Origin: a bacterium
GTDB taxonomy: Bacteria; Orphanbacterota; Orphanbacteria; Orphanbacterales; Orphanbacteraceae
NCBI GenBank assembly: GCA_025782575.1
Contig: JALGYY010000009.1
Span: 225,512 to 289,511 of the forward strand
Length of the DNA stretch: 64,000 nucleotides
Direction: 5' to 3'
Part shown: positions 17,480-26,993 of the stretch, one piece after another
Numbering within the stretch: position 1 is the stretch's first letter
Layout of the letters: each line of letters begins with the position of its first letter
The notes under the pieces: generated by a model
The model's database searches: none
What the model saw: only the letters and a program-made list of their open reading frames with translations
What the model was told of the DNA's origin: nothing
Position numbers and translations under genes: made by a program

Positions 17480-19426
17480 CTACTGTCCCTTCCTGAGCCG
17501 GTCCAGAATGGACCGATCCTCGAGCGTGGTGGTGTCGCCTGTCGTCTCTCTCCCGGCGGCGATGTCACGCAACAACCGGCGCATGATCTTCCCGCTCCTC
17601 GTCTTCGGAAGGCTCTCAGTGAATCGAATTTCATCCGGCCGGGCGATCCCGCCGATCTGCTTCACCACGTGCGCTTTCAGCTCGTCGGAGAGAGCTTCAT
17701 CGACTTCGATGCCTGACTCGACCGTCACGAACGCGGCGATCACTTCCCCTTTGATTTCGTCCGGTTTTCCCACAACCGCCGCCTCAGCCACTTTGGGATG
17801 GCTGACGAGAGCGCTTTCAACTTCCATTGTTCCGAGCCGGTGGCCGGAAATATTGATGACGTCATCGACGCGGCCCATGATCCAGTAATAGCCGTCCTCG
17901 TCACAGCGTGCACCGTCCCCTGTGAAGTATGAACCCTTCACCTGGCTCCAGTACTGGTTCCGATAGCGATCGTCATCGCCATAGATCGTGCGCAACATCG
18001 AGGGCCACGGTTCGCGGAGGACAAGAAAGCCCCCCTTTCCTGGAGGAACGGCGCTTCCGTCGGGGCCGACGATTTCAGGCACAACGCCCGGCAGCGGTCT
18101 CGTTGCCGAACCGGGTTTGGTGCTCGTCGCGCCGGGAAGGGGAGAGATCATGATGGCTCCCGTTTCGGTCTGCCACCACGTGTCGACTATGGGACAACGC
18201 TTCCCGCCGATTACGGAGTGGTACCACATCCACGCTTCCGGATTAATCGGCTCTCCCACTGTACCGAGCAATCGGAGCGAAGAAAGATCATGTCGGTCCG
18301 GCCACTGCTCGCCCCATTTGACGAACGCGCGGATGGCGGTCGGCGCGGTATAAAAAATCGTTACTTTGTATTTCTCGATAATCTGCCAGAAGCGATCGGC
18401 TTCCGGCCAGTTGGGCGCCCCTTCGTACATCACCGTTGTGGCCCCGTTTGCAAGAATTCCGTAGACCACATAGCTGTGGCCGGTGACCCAGCCGATGTCT
18501 GCCGTGCACCAGTATGTATCCTCTTCTTTCAAGTCGAACACCCACTTCGACGTAACGTATGTGCCCACCATGTAACCGCCGGTAGTGTGCATGACCCCTT
18601 TCGGCTTCCCGGTAGATCCGCTCGTGTAGAGGATGTAGAGGGGGTGCTCCGAATCGAGAGGTTCGGCGGGGCAATCGGCATCCACCGCCTCCATCAGTTC
18701 ATGCCACCAGTGATCCCGCTCCGGGTGAAAAGAAACGCTTCCTCCGGTGCGTTTGTAGACGACAACATTTTCGATACAAGGACTTTTGGTGACCGCTTCG
18801 TCAACCGTCTCTTTCAGCGGGACGATTTTACCCCGGCGGTACCCCCCGTCGGCAGTGATGACGAGTTTGGCGCTGGCATCGTTGATACGGTCGGCGAGCG
18901 CTTCCGCACTGAACCCGCCGAAGACGATCGAGTGAGGTGCCCCGATACGGGCGCAGGCGAGCATGGCGATCGCCAGTTCCGGAACCAGCGGCATGTAGAT
19001 CGCTACCCGGTCCCCTTTCTCGATTCCGAGCCGCTTCAAGACATTGGCGAACCGACAGACTTCATGGTGCAACATCTGGAACGTCAGTACACGAGTGTCG
19101 CCCGGTTCCCCCTCCCAGATTATGGCCGCTTTGTTCCGCCGCCAGGACTCGAGATGGACGTCCAGACAGTTGTAGGACAGATTGGTCTTCCCTTCCACGA
19201 ACCATTCGGCGTGCGGAGGATTCCATCGAAGCACTTCTGTCCATGGCTGGAACCAGTGAAGCTCACGGGCGATATTCGACCAGAATGAATCCCGGTTCTC
19301 GATACTCTCTTTGTAGAGTTTTTCATATTCCTCGATGGAGCCGATTCGGGCACGCGACTGAAATTCGGCCGGTGGTTCGAATCGTCTGGATTCTTTTAAC
19401 AGTGAATCGATATCTTTCCGGGACAT
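17480..19426 (-). CDS. acs: Acetyl-coenzyme A synthetase
   Basis: 648 residues, full length for AMP-forming acetyl-CoA synthetase, which activates acetate via acetyl-AMP. Motifs are [18 protein letters not shown] (P-loop), [34 protein letters not shown], the hinge [20 protein letters not shown] and the C-terminal [13 protein letters not shown], whose lysine is the usual site of inhibitory acetylation. The W in WWQTETG is diagnostic of acetate-size pockets. The ATG has GGAGGAG upstream and a good promoter 37-65 bases before the start codon. No pat/sir2-type regulator is nearby. Confidence 0.96.
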   Translation of the reverse strand: MSRKDIDSLLKESRRFEPPAEFQSRARIGSIEEYEKLYKESIENRDSFWSNIARELHWFQPWTEVLRWNPPHAEWFVEGKTNLSYNCLDVHLESWRRNKAAIIWEGEPGDTRVLTFQMLHHEVCRFANVLKRLGIEKGDRVAIYMPLVPELAIAMLACARIGAPHSIVFGGFSAEALADRINDASAKLVITADGGYRRGKIVPLKETVDEAVTKSPCIENVVVYKRTGGSVSFHPERDHWWHELMEAVDADCPAEPLDSEHPLYILYTSGSTGKPKGVMHTTGGYMVGTYVTSKWVFDLKEEDTYWCTADIGWVTGHSYVVYGILANGATTVMYEGAPNWPEADRFWQIIEKYKVTIFYTAPTAIRAFVKWGEQWPDRHDLSSLRLLGTVGEPINPEAWMWYHSVIGGKRCPIVDTWWQTETGAIMISPLPGATSTKPGSATRPLPGVVPEIVGPDGSAVPPGKGGFLVLREPWPSMLRTIYGDDDRYRNQYWSQVKGSYFTGDGARCDEDGYYWIMGRVDDVINISGHRLGTMEVESALVSHPKVAEAAVVGKPDEIKGEVIAAFVTVESGIEVDEALSDELKAHVVKQIGGIARPDEIRFTESLPKTRSGKIMRRLLRDIAAGRETTGDTTTLEDRSILDRLRKGQ

Positions 19427-19462
19427 GGTCTCCTCCGTGGATATTCGATGGGTGAGAAACCG

Positions 19463-19491
19463 ATTCTGGCACGACCGGTTGGGTCCGTCAA
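19463..19491 (-). promoter_or_regulatory. Sigma70-like promoter of acs
   Basis: Minus-strand TTGACG (19491-19486), a 17-base spacer and CAGAAT (19468-19463) preceded by TGC, an extended -10. Transcription would start near 19456, giving a leader of about 30 bases that includes the GGAGGAG site. Confidence 0.55.
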
Positions 19492-19551
19492 GGTTCGGGG
19501 AGGGAAGGACTGATTGGATTGGGAGGCGATTGGTATTAACATGAGTCTCTC

Positions 19552-20364
19552 ATGTCGACCCGAATCCTCATTCTAATTCTATCGGTTGCCTCACTTTTCC
19601 CCGTCTCAGATGCTTTTGCCCAGAACTATCCCGCATCGAGGGGAGCGGTAAACGACTTCGCGGGGGTCCTGTCGCCGGGGACTGAACAAAAGGGAGAAGC
19701 ACTCGCAATAGAAGTTCACGAAAAAACGGGGGCCGCGATCGTAGCCGTAGTGGTCCGTTCGCTCGAGGAAGTGAGTATTGAGGAGTATGCGGTTGAGCTC
19801 TTCGAGCGTTGGGGGATCGGTGAACGCGGAAGGGATCGAGGTGTGCTCCTGCTCCTTTCCGTTGAAGAGCGCCGGCTACGTATCGAAGTCGGATATGGCC
19901 TGGAGGGGATCATCCCCGACGGCCGGGCGGGGTCGATCCGCGACAGATATGTTGTCCCCCATCTCAGGCATGACGACTGGGACGCCGGGGTGCTCGGCGG
20001 TATGGCCGCTCTCGCCCAGTTGATTCTCGACGCGAACGGCGTGGAAGGAGGAAGGCCGTCGACAACATCTGATCGCGACCCGGAATCGGCGCAATTTCGA
20101 AAGGCCCTCTTCGGTCTCTTTCTGATACTGGTCCTTGCTGTTCTGGTCTATACGATTGCGGAACGACCGGGGAGAGGGGGCCGATACATCAGGACCCGTC
20201 GGGGTCGGATTCGGCGGTGGGGTGGCTACGTGGGTACAGGAGGTAGTTTCGGTTCGTGGGGTGGCGGCTTCGGCGGCTTCGGTGGCGGTGGCGGAGGAAG
20301 CGGCGGCTTCAGCGGATTCGGCGGTGGAATGAGCGGCGGCGGCGGTGCGAGCGGCAGCTTCTGA
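19552..20364 (+). CDS. TPM-domain protein with glycine-rich C-terminus
   Basis: 270 residues. Signal peptide (1-23, ends AFA), a TPM domain (about 28-165: VNDFAGVLSP, GAAIVAVVVRSL, ELFERWGIGERGRDRGVLLLLS, RIEVGYGLEGIIPDGRAGSI), a membrane helix near 185-205 and a tail that is almost entirely Gly/Ser/Phe. TPM domains occur in YgcG-like proteins and in the PSII repair factor TLP18.3, some with weak phosphatase activity. TPM genes commonly neighbour lemA, as here two genes on, implying a shared envelope role. No convincing Shine-Dalgarno precedes the ATG. It is the first gene of a four-gene operon. Confidence 0.85.
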   Translation: MSTRILILILSVASLFPVSDAFAQNYPASRGAVNDFAGVLSPGTEQKGEALAIEVHEKTGAAIVAVVVRSLEEVSIEEYAVELFERWGIGERGRDRGVLLLLSVEERRLRIEVGYGLEGIIPDGRAGSIRDRYVVPHLRHDDWDAGVLGGMAALAQLILDANGVEGGRPSTTSDRDPESAQFRKALFGLFLILVLAVLVYTIAERPGRGGRYIRTRRGRIRRWGGYVGTGGSFGSWGGGFGGFGGGGGGSGGFSGFGGGMSGGGGASGSF

Positions 20365-20387
20365 TCGACTATTGAAAAGGAGACAGA

Positions 20388-21128
20388 ATGACGGAACCGA
20401 CTGAGCGTCGGGAAAAGGCTCTGCGCGCACTTGTTAATGGTCTTCGATCCGCATATGGCGATGAGCTGCTCTCGATTATCATTCATGGGAGTGTGGTTCG
20501 TGGGGACTACGATACCCATCGCTCTGACATCAATCTGTTTGTCGTTCTTTCCGAAGACGGGATCGGGCGACTCCGAGAGTCGATCCAAGTTGTCGGGGAT
20601 GGTATGAAGAATGGGATTGCTCCCCCTGTGTTCGTTACGAAACGCTACATCGAGGGAGCGCTCGACGCATTTCCGATCGAGTTTCTCGAGATGATGAGCG
20701 CTTATCGTGTCCTTACCGGGGAAGATCCGCTTGCGTCACTTGTCTTCGAGCGGGAATCGGTCCGGCTACAAGCCGAGCGGGAGGGGCGGAGGTTTCTGCT
20801 TCTTCTCAGGCGCGGATATCTCTCGGCCGCCGGCGACAGGGATCGACTTTCCGGCCTGATTGCCGAAAGTCTGCCCGGCTACTTCGCGCTCTTTCGCGCG
20901 ATGCTCTGGCTTGTCACGGGAGACTACAAAGCCACTCGATCCGATCTGGTGAAAAGGGTGTGCGATCACTTCAATTTGAGGTACGGTCTGTTCGAAGAAC
21001 TCGAGGCGGTTCGACGAGGCGGGCGGCGGCGATCGTCCGATCTCGTGGGGCTTGTCGAGAGCTTCCTTCAGGATGCTCGCCTCATCACTCATCGTTTGAA
21101 TGACATGCAGAAGCAGAAACAGCAATAG
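20388..21128 (+). CDS. Nucleotidyltransferase-fold protein with altered active site
   Basis: 246 residues. The N-terminal part reads as a minimal nucleotidyltransferase: IIHGSVVRGDYDTHRSDINLFVVL at 31-54 (given here in parts: HGSVVRGD, then RSDINLFVV). The family motif is GS...DxD; here the second carboxylate is Asn49, so metal-dependent transfer may be lost. The C-terminal half is helical, with several Arg-rich segments and a basic end. It lies 23 bases after the TPM gene with AAAAGGAG before the ATG, and 15 bases before lemA, so it belongs to the same envelope-associated transcript. Its role is unknown; a nucleotide or RNA sensor would be speculation. Confidence 0.7.
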   Translation: MTEPTERREKALRALVNGLRSAYGDELLSIIIHGSVVRGDYDTHRSDINLFVVLSEDGIGRLRESIQVVGDGMKNGIAPPVFVTKRYIEGALDAFPIEFLEMMSAYRVLTGEDPLASLVFERESVRLQAEREGRRFLLLLRRGYLSAAGDRDRLSGLIAESLPGYFALFRAMLWLVTGDYKATRSDLVKRVCDHFNLRYGLFEELEAVRRGGRRRSSDLVGLVESFLQDARLITHRLNDMQKQKQQ

Positions 21129-21143
21129 CTACGGAGGTAAGAT

Positions 21144-21737
21144 ATGTCCGGTTCGGGTAGGCACGGCGGGGTCAAAGCTGTTCTCCTGATCGTTCTTGCG
21201 GTAATTCTTATCGTGGGAATCGGCCTCTATTCCAAGGTCAAGGGGACATATAATCAGTTGGTGGGACTCGATGAAGGGGTGAAAGGCAAGTGGGCTCAGG
21301 TGGAAAATCAACTGCAACGTCGATTCGACCTGATTCCCAATCTCGTCAGCACAGTCAAAGGTTACGCCGCCCATGAAAAGGATGTGCTCACCGAGGTGAC
21401 GAACGCGCGATCACGAGTGGGAGGCGCCGGGTCGGTACCTGACAAAATGGAAGCCAACAACGGTCTCTCCAGCGCCCTCGCCCGGCTACTCGTTGTGGTG
21501 GAGCGCTATCCGGACCTTAAGGCGGATCAGAACTTCCTGAAGCTGCAGGATGAACTGGCCGGTACGGAAAACAGAATCGCGGTGGAGCGAAAGAGGTACA
21601 ACGACGCCGTAGTCGTTTTCAATACGAAATTGCGAAGTTTCCCGACGAACATCATCGCCGGCTTCTTCGATTTCTCTCGTGCCGATTTATTCGAAGCGCC
21701 GGGGGAGGCGAAGAGCGCGCCGAAGGTCGAGTTTTAG
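21144..21737 (+). CDS. lemA: LemA family protein
   Basis: 197 residues with the LemA layout: a short N-terminus, one membrane helix (about 11-30), then a long helical bundle with the conserved YNQLVGLDEGVKGKWAQVE, NQLQRRFDLIPNLV, VKGYAAHEKDVL and YPDLKADQNFLKLQDEL motifs and the late RKRYNDAVVVFN. LemA proteins are membrane-anchored with periplasmic or cytoplasmic helical domains; their function is not established. Good ribosome-binding site (GGAGGTAAG). The operon with TPM upstream is a recurrent arrangement. Confidence 0.95.
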   Translation: MSGSGRHGGVKAVLLIVLAVILIVGIGLYSKVKGTYNQLVGLDEGVKGKWAQVENQLQRRFDLIPNLVSTVKGYAAHEKDVLTEVTNARSRVGGAGSVPDKMEANNGLSSALARLLVVVERYPDLKADQNFLKLQDELAGTENRIAVERKRYNDAVVVFNTKLRSFPTNIIAGFFDFSRADLFEAPGEAKSAPKVEF

Positions 21738-21738
21738 A

Positions 21739-22302
21739 TTGGGCGGTTGGTTTGCAGGGGTGATACTCCGCATTTTCGGGTGGCGCTGGGAAGGGACGAT
21801 TCCCGACGACGAGAAACTTGTCGTGATCGGTGCGCCTCACACATCCAACTGGGATTTCCTACTCATGGTTCTTTACACGAAGGTACTGGGCACCTCCCCT
21901 TCGTGGATCGGCAAACATACTCTCTTCCGCCCCCCCTTCCGTGGGTTTTTCCGCGCTCTTGGGGGCATCCCGGTCGACAGAAGCCGCAGGCAGAATCTCG
22001 TGGAACAGGTAGTCGAAGGAATGCGCCGGCGGGATCGGGTTTTCCTGATCATCACACCTGAAGGAACACGGGGCGCCTCAGGATACTGGCGCACCGGCTT
22101 CTATCACATCGCGCGGGAAGCGGGCGTCAGGATTCTAATGGGTTATGTGGATGGTCCGAAAAAGATGCTGGGGCTCGGCCCCGCTTTCACGCCTGGCGAT
22201 GACATCGACCAGGTATTTGATGTGCTGCGCGAGTTCTATGCGGACAAGACTGGAATCAATCCCGAACTGACGGGCGAAATCCGTCGTCGACCGCCGACAT
22301 AA
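21739..22302 (+). CDS. 1-acylglycerol-3-phosphate acyltransferase-like protein (PlsC family)
   Basis: 187 residues from a TTG start one base after the lemA stop. Reading from the ATG at 21679 would add an Arg-rich stretch that is just lemA in another frame, and it has no Shine-Dalgarno. The acyltransferase motifs are APHTSNWD (the HX4D catalytic pair), GKHTLFR, LGGIPVDRS and ITPEGTRG. It lacks long membrane segments, and the GIPVDRSRRQNLVEQV/YWRTGFYHIA pattern places it in the small PlsC-like subgroup whose acceptor is often not lysophosphatidate. Membrane lipid remodelling is the reasonable guess. Confidence 0.85.
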   Translation: MGGWFAGVILRIFGWRWEGTIPDDEKLVVIGAPHTSNWDFLLMVLYTKVLGTSPSWIGKHTLFRPPFRGFFRALGGIPVDRSRRQNLVEQVVEGMRRRDRVFLIITPEGTRGASGYWRTGFYHIAREAGVRILMGYVDGPKKMLGLGPAFTPGDDIDQVFDVLREFYADKTGINPELTGEIRRRPPT

Positions 22303-22368
22303 AATCCCCCCATGTGATAGAATGAAATCGTTCTGCACTCTGCCTTCCACTCATCAGAAGGGGGTTCC

Positions 22369-23817
22369 ATGCGATTCCGCTGTCTGATTCCATTTCTGGT
22401 CATCCTGTCAACCGTCTCCCTGCAATCCGCCGAAGCGACGATCCGCTGGACACCGGAAGATGCGAGGAGAGCGAAGGCTTCATCCCCCCCCACGAGGCAC
22501 ATACAATTGCCTCAAGCAAAGAGTGCTGCCACTCCCGAAGACTACCTCTTTGATTTCGAGCGGGCGGCCTGGTTCATTGCCTCTTTGCAGGTGTCGGATA
22601 CTTTATCAGCGAACTACGGGGGCATTCGCGAGGGGGAACATCTCCCCGATATCATTCAGACAGACAATACTTCCGAGTCAATCTGGATCTTCACACGCTA
22701 CTATGATGTATCCGGAAACGACTCGATCCTGACTCATCTCGATGCATCCTGGGACTACGTGCTCAGCCATCCGGCCTATAATGAAGAAGGCGGGGATGAA
22801 ACTTACGGCGGTTATTACCGATATTACAACTGTGGCTGGGCGCTCAGGGCGGGTTTGCTTTTTGAAGAGGTGCTCGGCGACACGAGCCACCGTCCCTATG
22901 TCGATTCATGCGCCAACTACCTTTCTACCCACACCCTCTCCCGCCTGGGTCAGGTTCCGTTCCTGGACAATGTGAATCCTCCCGTTCTGGCATGGGGGGC
23001 GGGCAATCTCCGCCGGTACGGTGAGGCGCGAGGAGACAGTCTATGGTTGAAACGAGGTTGGCGGAGAGGTCAGCGCGCGAAGGGCTGGGTCGAGGGCGAT
23101 CCGAGTATTCTGGGTACCGAGGAGTGGGCCATGTCGGGAGGCGCGGTCATGTGGGGCCTGCTGGAGTCGTATTTTCGTGAATTCCCCGCAGAAGAGTCGC
23201 TTTGGGTCGCCACTTACTCGTCGTTCATGGACACACTTTCTGATCCGGGCACATGGGAGAACGCGTGGCAGGGCTGGTATGCGTTCGGTGAGAAGAGACT
23301 GGAGGAGTCGACGGGCGATCCGATCTGGGGGAATCGCCATCTGGCGCTCACCGATTACCTTGTCGGGTTCGATGATACCGACCAGGACGGGGGGATCATG
23401 GCGAACCCGGCTGAGAATGACACGATGGATCAGGGTTGGGTTACCGCCTATCTCGGTGTCATGTGTCTCGACCTCGTGATGGACGTGGCGACAGGGGTGC
23501 AGGAGGTTCGTGATGCGCCCCGGCCTCATGCAGGGATCCATATAACGAATTCGCCCAACCCGTTCAACCCGGTGACGACGATCGGATTCGATCTGGGTCG
23601 ACGATCACGAGTGAAGCTGACGATTCATGACGTGTCTGGACAGCTCGTGGATGTTCTTGTTGACCGGGAACTCTCCCAGGGACGGTATCGAGGTGACCGC
23701 GGAATTCTCTGGAGGGGCGTCGATCGATCAGGCCGCCCGGTGGCGAGCGGCGCTTATTTCGTGAGACTGCAAACGGAGGTGGGTCTTTCGAGCAGGAGGA
23801 TGATCCTCGTTCGTTAG
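22369..23817 (+). CDS. Secreted protein with alpha/alpha-barrel-like domain and FlgD-like C-terminus
   Basis: 482 residues: signal peptide (1-24), then about 370 residues rich in Trp, Tyr and Asp with repeated helical segments (DFERAAWFIASLQVSD, TDNTSESIWIFTRYYDVSGND, GGYYRYYNCGWALRAGLLFEE, LWLKRGWRRGQRA, GGAVMWGLLESYFREFP), a composition typical of six-hairpin glycoside hydrolases, lyases or epimerases. No named glycosidase motif is certain. The last 90 residues are the FlgD-like domain (NSPNPFNPVTTIGFDLG, ending RMILVR). Good ribosome-binding site (AGAAGGGGG). Its stop overlaps the stop of the histidine kinase gene by 4 bases. Confidence 0.75.
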   Translation: MRFRCLIPFLVILSTVSLQSAEATIRWTPEDARRAKASSPPTRHIQLPQAKSAATPEDYLFDFERAAWFIASLQVSDTLSANYGGIREGEHLPDIIQTDNTSESIWIFTRYYDVSGNDSILTHLDASWDYVLSHPAYNEEGGDETYGGYYRYYNCGWALRAGLLFEEVLGDTSHRPYVDSCANYLSTHTLSRLGQVPFLDNVNPPVLAWGAGNLRRYGEARGDSLWLKRGWRRGQRAKGWVEGDPSILGTEEWAMSGGAVMWGLLESYFREFPAEESLWVATYSSFMDTLSDPGTWENAWQGWYAFGEKRLEESTGDPIWGNRHLALTDYLVGFDDTDQDGGIMANPAENDTMDQGWVTAYLGVMCLDLVMDVATGVQEVRDAPRPHAGIHITNSPNPFNPVTTIGFDLGRRSRVKLTIHDVSGQLVDVLVDRELSQGRYRGDRGILWRGVDRSGRPVASGAYFVRLQTEVGLSSRRMILVR

Positions 23818-26800
23818 ACCGGATCTTTCGCTTTGATCTCAAGTGCAGTGACGGGGGGGACTCCGTCCAAATGGCGTGTAACAATCGACCGGAGTGCCTC
23901 GGCTTTGACCGGCTTGGACAGATAGTCGTCCATATCAGCTGCCATGCAGCGTTCGCGGTCTCCCTTCATGGCGTTAGCAGTCAAGGCGATGATGGGAGTT
24001 CTTGACGGACGGCCGCTCTCCAAAGCCCGGATCTTCGACGTCGCTTCGTATCCACCCATCTTCGGCATCTGTACATCCATCAGGATCAGATCGAAATGCT
24101 CTTCCTCGAACGCCCGGACCGCCTGCTGCCCGTCAGGGACGACGCGGACAGTGTGGCCCTCTCTTTCCAGGATCTTGGTGGCGACGAGCTGATTGACCGC
24201 GTTGTCTTCCGCAATGAGAATTCGATACTCTGGCGACTTGGTTTCGATCTTTGACTCAATCGCCTGGCTGATTTCAACCCCACTTGCTTCATCCTTGAAA
24301 ACAGACATGATCGCATCGAACAGATCGGATTGCTTAATCGGTTTGGAGAGGGTGGACTCGATCCCTACAGATGTATACTTTTCCTTCGGAATGTGAAGGG
24401 CGGATGAGAGAAGCAGCATGTGAGGCGAGTCATCCCCGAAGGCCTCCATTACCTGCTCCGCCAGATCAAGACCATCGATTTCAGGCATCATGTAATCGAG
24501 GAGAAGAAGATCGAAGGGCATTCCGGTCCCGATCGCCTGTGTGACCTCAATCAATGCATCGGGTGCGGATGGAACGGTCTCCACGCTGATTCCCCAGAGA
24601 CCGAGCATCTCCTCGAGGATCAAACAGTTGGTCGCGTTATCATCGACCACGAGGATCTTCTTCGATTGGAGATCGGGGATACTTCTTTCCAGTTCGGCGC
24701 TCTCTACCGGCGGGGCCGAATCGAGGCGGCACGTAAAACTGAACTGCGTTCCGTGGCCCGGAGTACTCTCCACCTTGATCCGTCCGCCCATGATCTGCAC
24801 CAGACTCTGGCAGATCGTCAGTCCGAGACCTGTGCCACCGTACTTCCGTGTGGTCGAGCCGTCGGCCTGGGTGAATGACTCGAAAATTTCCCGCTGCTTC
24901 TCGTACTTGATTCCGATGCCGGTGTCGTGAACGACGAAGTTCAGCATGAGGGAGGTGGAGTCCTCCCCGACAAGGGAAACATTGACGAGAACCTCACCCT
25001 CTTCGGTGAACTTCAGAGCATTACCGACGAGATTTACGAGGATCTGGCGGAGCCTGTTGGAATCTCCCACGAGTCTGTCCGGCACTTCCGGGTCGACATG
25101 CCAGGCGAGTTCCAGCCCTTTCTCGTGTGCGATGACGCCATGAGCGCGAAGCGTTTCGCCGATCAACTCTCTCATATTGAATGGGATCGGCTCCAGTTCG
25201 AGCTTGCCCGCCTCGATCTTGGAGAAGTCGAGAATGTCGTTGATGACGGCGAGCAGGGAATCCGCAGATGACTTGAGCGTTTTCAGGTTCCCTGTCTGCT
25301 CCCTGGTGAGCTCGGTTTCCAGCGTCAGATCCGTCATGCCGATAATACCGTTCAGCGGGGTCCGGATTTCATGACTCATGTTGGCGAGGAACTCTGATTT
25401 CGACTTCGACGCCTGGAGCGCTTCGTCTCTCGCCTCCCGCAATGCCGATTCCTGCCGCTTTCTATCAGAAATATCCTGCTTGATCGCAATGTAATGGGAG
25501 ATCGCCCCCTCATGATCCTCGACGGGTGTGATCGTCATCTCCTCATGGTAGATGGTGCCGTCTTTCTTCTTGTTGAATAACTCTCCGTGCCAGACATCAC
25601 CCCGGACAATTGTCTCCCAGAGTTCACCGATAAAGGCCTGGTCGTGAACACCCGATGACACAAGGCTTAAATTCCGGCCGATGCATTCCTCATCTTCATA
25701 ACCCGACAGAGTCAGGAAAGCGGAATTGGCCCAGGTGATCGTTCCCCCTTGATCCGTGATGACGATGGCGTTCGCGGCGGACTCGAGGGCTGCGCTCTGG
25801 AGCCGGAGCTGTGTGCTGCTTTGCCGGATCTGTTTCTCCAGACCGGAGATGAAGAGGAAGGAAAACACGATCAGCGCGATGGCTATGCCGGCGCCGATTG
25901 CCGTAACCGATGCAACTGCCTTATAGAGGTCGGCTGTCAGGCGCGTGGTCTCCATGAGTATCGCCTGATACCCGATCAGATCGCCTCCCCCGGTTCTCAG
26001 GGGAAAGAACCGGAGCATGTGGCTCCTGCCATCCGCTTCAATGGGAAACTCTCCGCTCGGCGGAGCAAAATCGCTTTCAGAAAGAAGGAGTGAGAATGAT
26101 CGGGGAAGCGCCTCAATCGTTTGATCCACAATTACATGATCGGGAAACTGGTTCCAGCGGGGAACCTTGTGCTTGGCAAGCATGCCGTTTTCCCAGTATT
26201 CCTGAACGAGATTCTTCTTGGCGAGTAACACGATCACATCCATGCTCGTTTCGGACTTCACGATCCGGGCCAGCTGATCGATTCGTCTCGCCAATTCCAG
26301 ATAGCCGATGAGTTCCCCTTCGTAGTACCAGGGGAACACAACTCGTAAAGCGTGATAGGCATGGTACTTTCCCAGTTCAAAACCGACGGTCGGTTTCCCG
26401 GTTCGTTCGGCTTCCAACGTGCCGTGGCGATCGATCGTATCTCCATGAAGTGAGGTGCGATGAAGTCGGACGAGATTTTTGCGGTCCGGGCCGGAGAAAT
26501 AGAAATGGGTGATTCCGTTATTCTCACTCAGCTTATGAAAGAAGGGTGCGGCGGCCTCGATCAGAACCTGGCGATCGCCGGCAAGAAATGCCTCCCGATA
26601 CTCACTGTTTCGGGAGGTCGCGTCGAGAATGGCGAGCATGAATTCGGCAGCCCTATCGAACTCACTCTGGAGGAGAACCTGAGTAGAATAAAATTTACGG
26701 TCGATACGCTCGTCCAGTTGGCGACTCTTGGACAGAAATGTGCCAAAACCGATGGCACCGACAAAAATGAGCATTCCTAATGCAAACGGAATGAGCAATT

Positions 26801-26900
26801 GGGACTTGATATCCAGAAGGGCAGTGATGTTACGTCTCAAGGTTCTTCCTATATCATGAGTAGAAGCGCCGGCCGGAAGGCCCGTTCTAGTGATCGACAT
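23814..26900 (-). CDS. Hybrid sensor histidine kinase with extracytoplasmic sensor, PAS and two receiver domains
   Basis: 1028 residues. TM1 at about 34-56, a periplasmic sensor at 57-328 with the FYFSGPDRKNLVRLHRT and RVVFPWYYEGELIGYLELA patterns of double-Cache-type sensors, TM2 at about 332-353, PAS at 370-480, HisKA with phospho-acceptor His510 (NMSHEIRTPLNG), HATPase with N box (NLVGNALKF), DTGIGI and GGTGLGL, receiver 1 with Asp802 (LLDYMMPEIDG) and receiver 2 with Asp942 (LMDVQMPKMGG). There is no Hpt domain, so the phosphorelay continues to a separate protein. The ligand is unknown. No response regulator is adjacent. It diverges from the HAD nucleotidase gene. Confidence 0.93.
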   Translation of the reverse strand: MSITRTGLPAGASTHDIGRTLRRNITALLDIKSQLLIPFALGMLIFVGAIGFGTFLSKSRQLDERIDRKFYSTQVLLQSEFDRAAEFMLAILDATSRNSEYREAFLAGDRQVLIEAAAPFFHKLSENNGITHFYFSGPDRKNLVRLHRTSLHGDTIDRHGTLEAERTGKPTVGFELGKYHAYHALRVVFPWYYEGELIGYLELARRIDQLARIVKSETSMDVIVLLAKKNLVQEYWENGMLAKHKVPRWNQFPDHVIVDQTIEALPRSFSLLLSESDFAPPSGEFPIEADGRSHMLRFFPLRTGGGDLIGYQAILMETTRLTADLYKAVASVTAIGAGIAIALIVFSFLFISGLEKQIRQSSTQLRLQSAALESAANAIVITDQGGTITWANSAFLTLSGYEDEECIGRNLSLVSSGVHDQAFIGELWETIVRGDVWHGELFNKKKDGTIYHEEMTITPVEDHEGAISHYIAIKQDISDRKRQESALREARDEALQASKSKSEFLANMSHEIRTPLNGIIGMTDLTLETELTREQTGNLKTLKSSADSLLAVINDILDFSKIEAGKLELEPIPFNMRELIGETLRAHGVIAHEKGLELAWHVDPEVPDRLVGDSNRLRQILVNLVGNALKFTEEGEVLVNVSLVGEDSTSLMLNFVVHDTGIGIKYEKQREIFESFTQADGSTTRKYGGTGLGLTICQSLVQIMGGRIKVESTPGHGTQFSFTCRLDSAPPVESAELERSIPDLQSKKILVVDDNATNCLILEEMLGLWGISVETVPSAPDALIEVTQAIGTGMPFDLLLLDYMMPEIDGLDLAEQVMEAFGDDSPHMLLLSSALHIPKEKYTSVGIESTLSKPIKQSDLFDAIMSVFKDEASGVEISQAIESKIETKSPEYRILIAEDNAVNQLVATKILEREGHTVRVVPDGQQAVRAFEEEHFDLILMDVQMPKMGGYEATSKIRALESGRPSRTPIIALTANAMKGDRERCMAADMDDYLSKPVKAEALRSIVTRHLDGVPPVTALEIKAKDPV

Positions 26901-26993
26901 TCCAACGGCTCGTCTTTACACTGATGCGAGACTAACGTCGTTTCCGGTAGTCATTTACCTGCCGGGAGCATCCTGAACCAATTGAGGGAACCG

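Noticed and set aside
18218-19288. Long plus-strand reading frame of 356 codons
   Set aside because: It is antisense to acs, whose motifs are complete. It has no recognisable protein features; GC-rich third positions keep this frame open.
26901-26993. Divergent promoter between the histidine kinase and HAD genes
   Set aside because: Neither strand gave a -35/-10 pair with acceptable spacing, so none is called.
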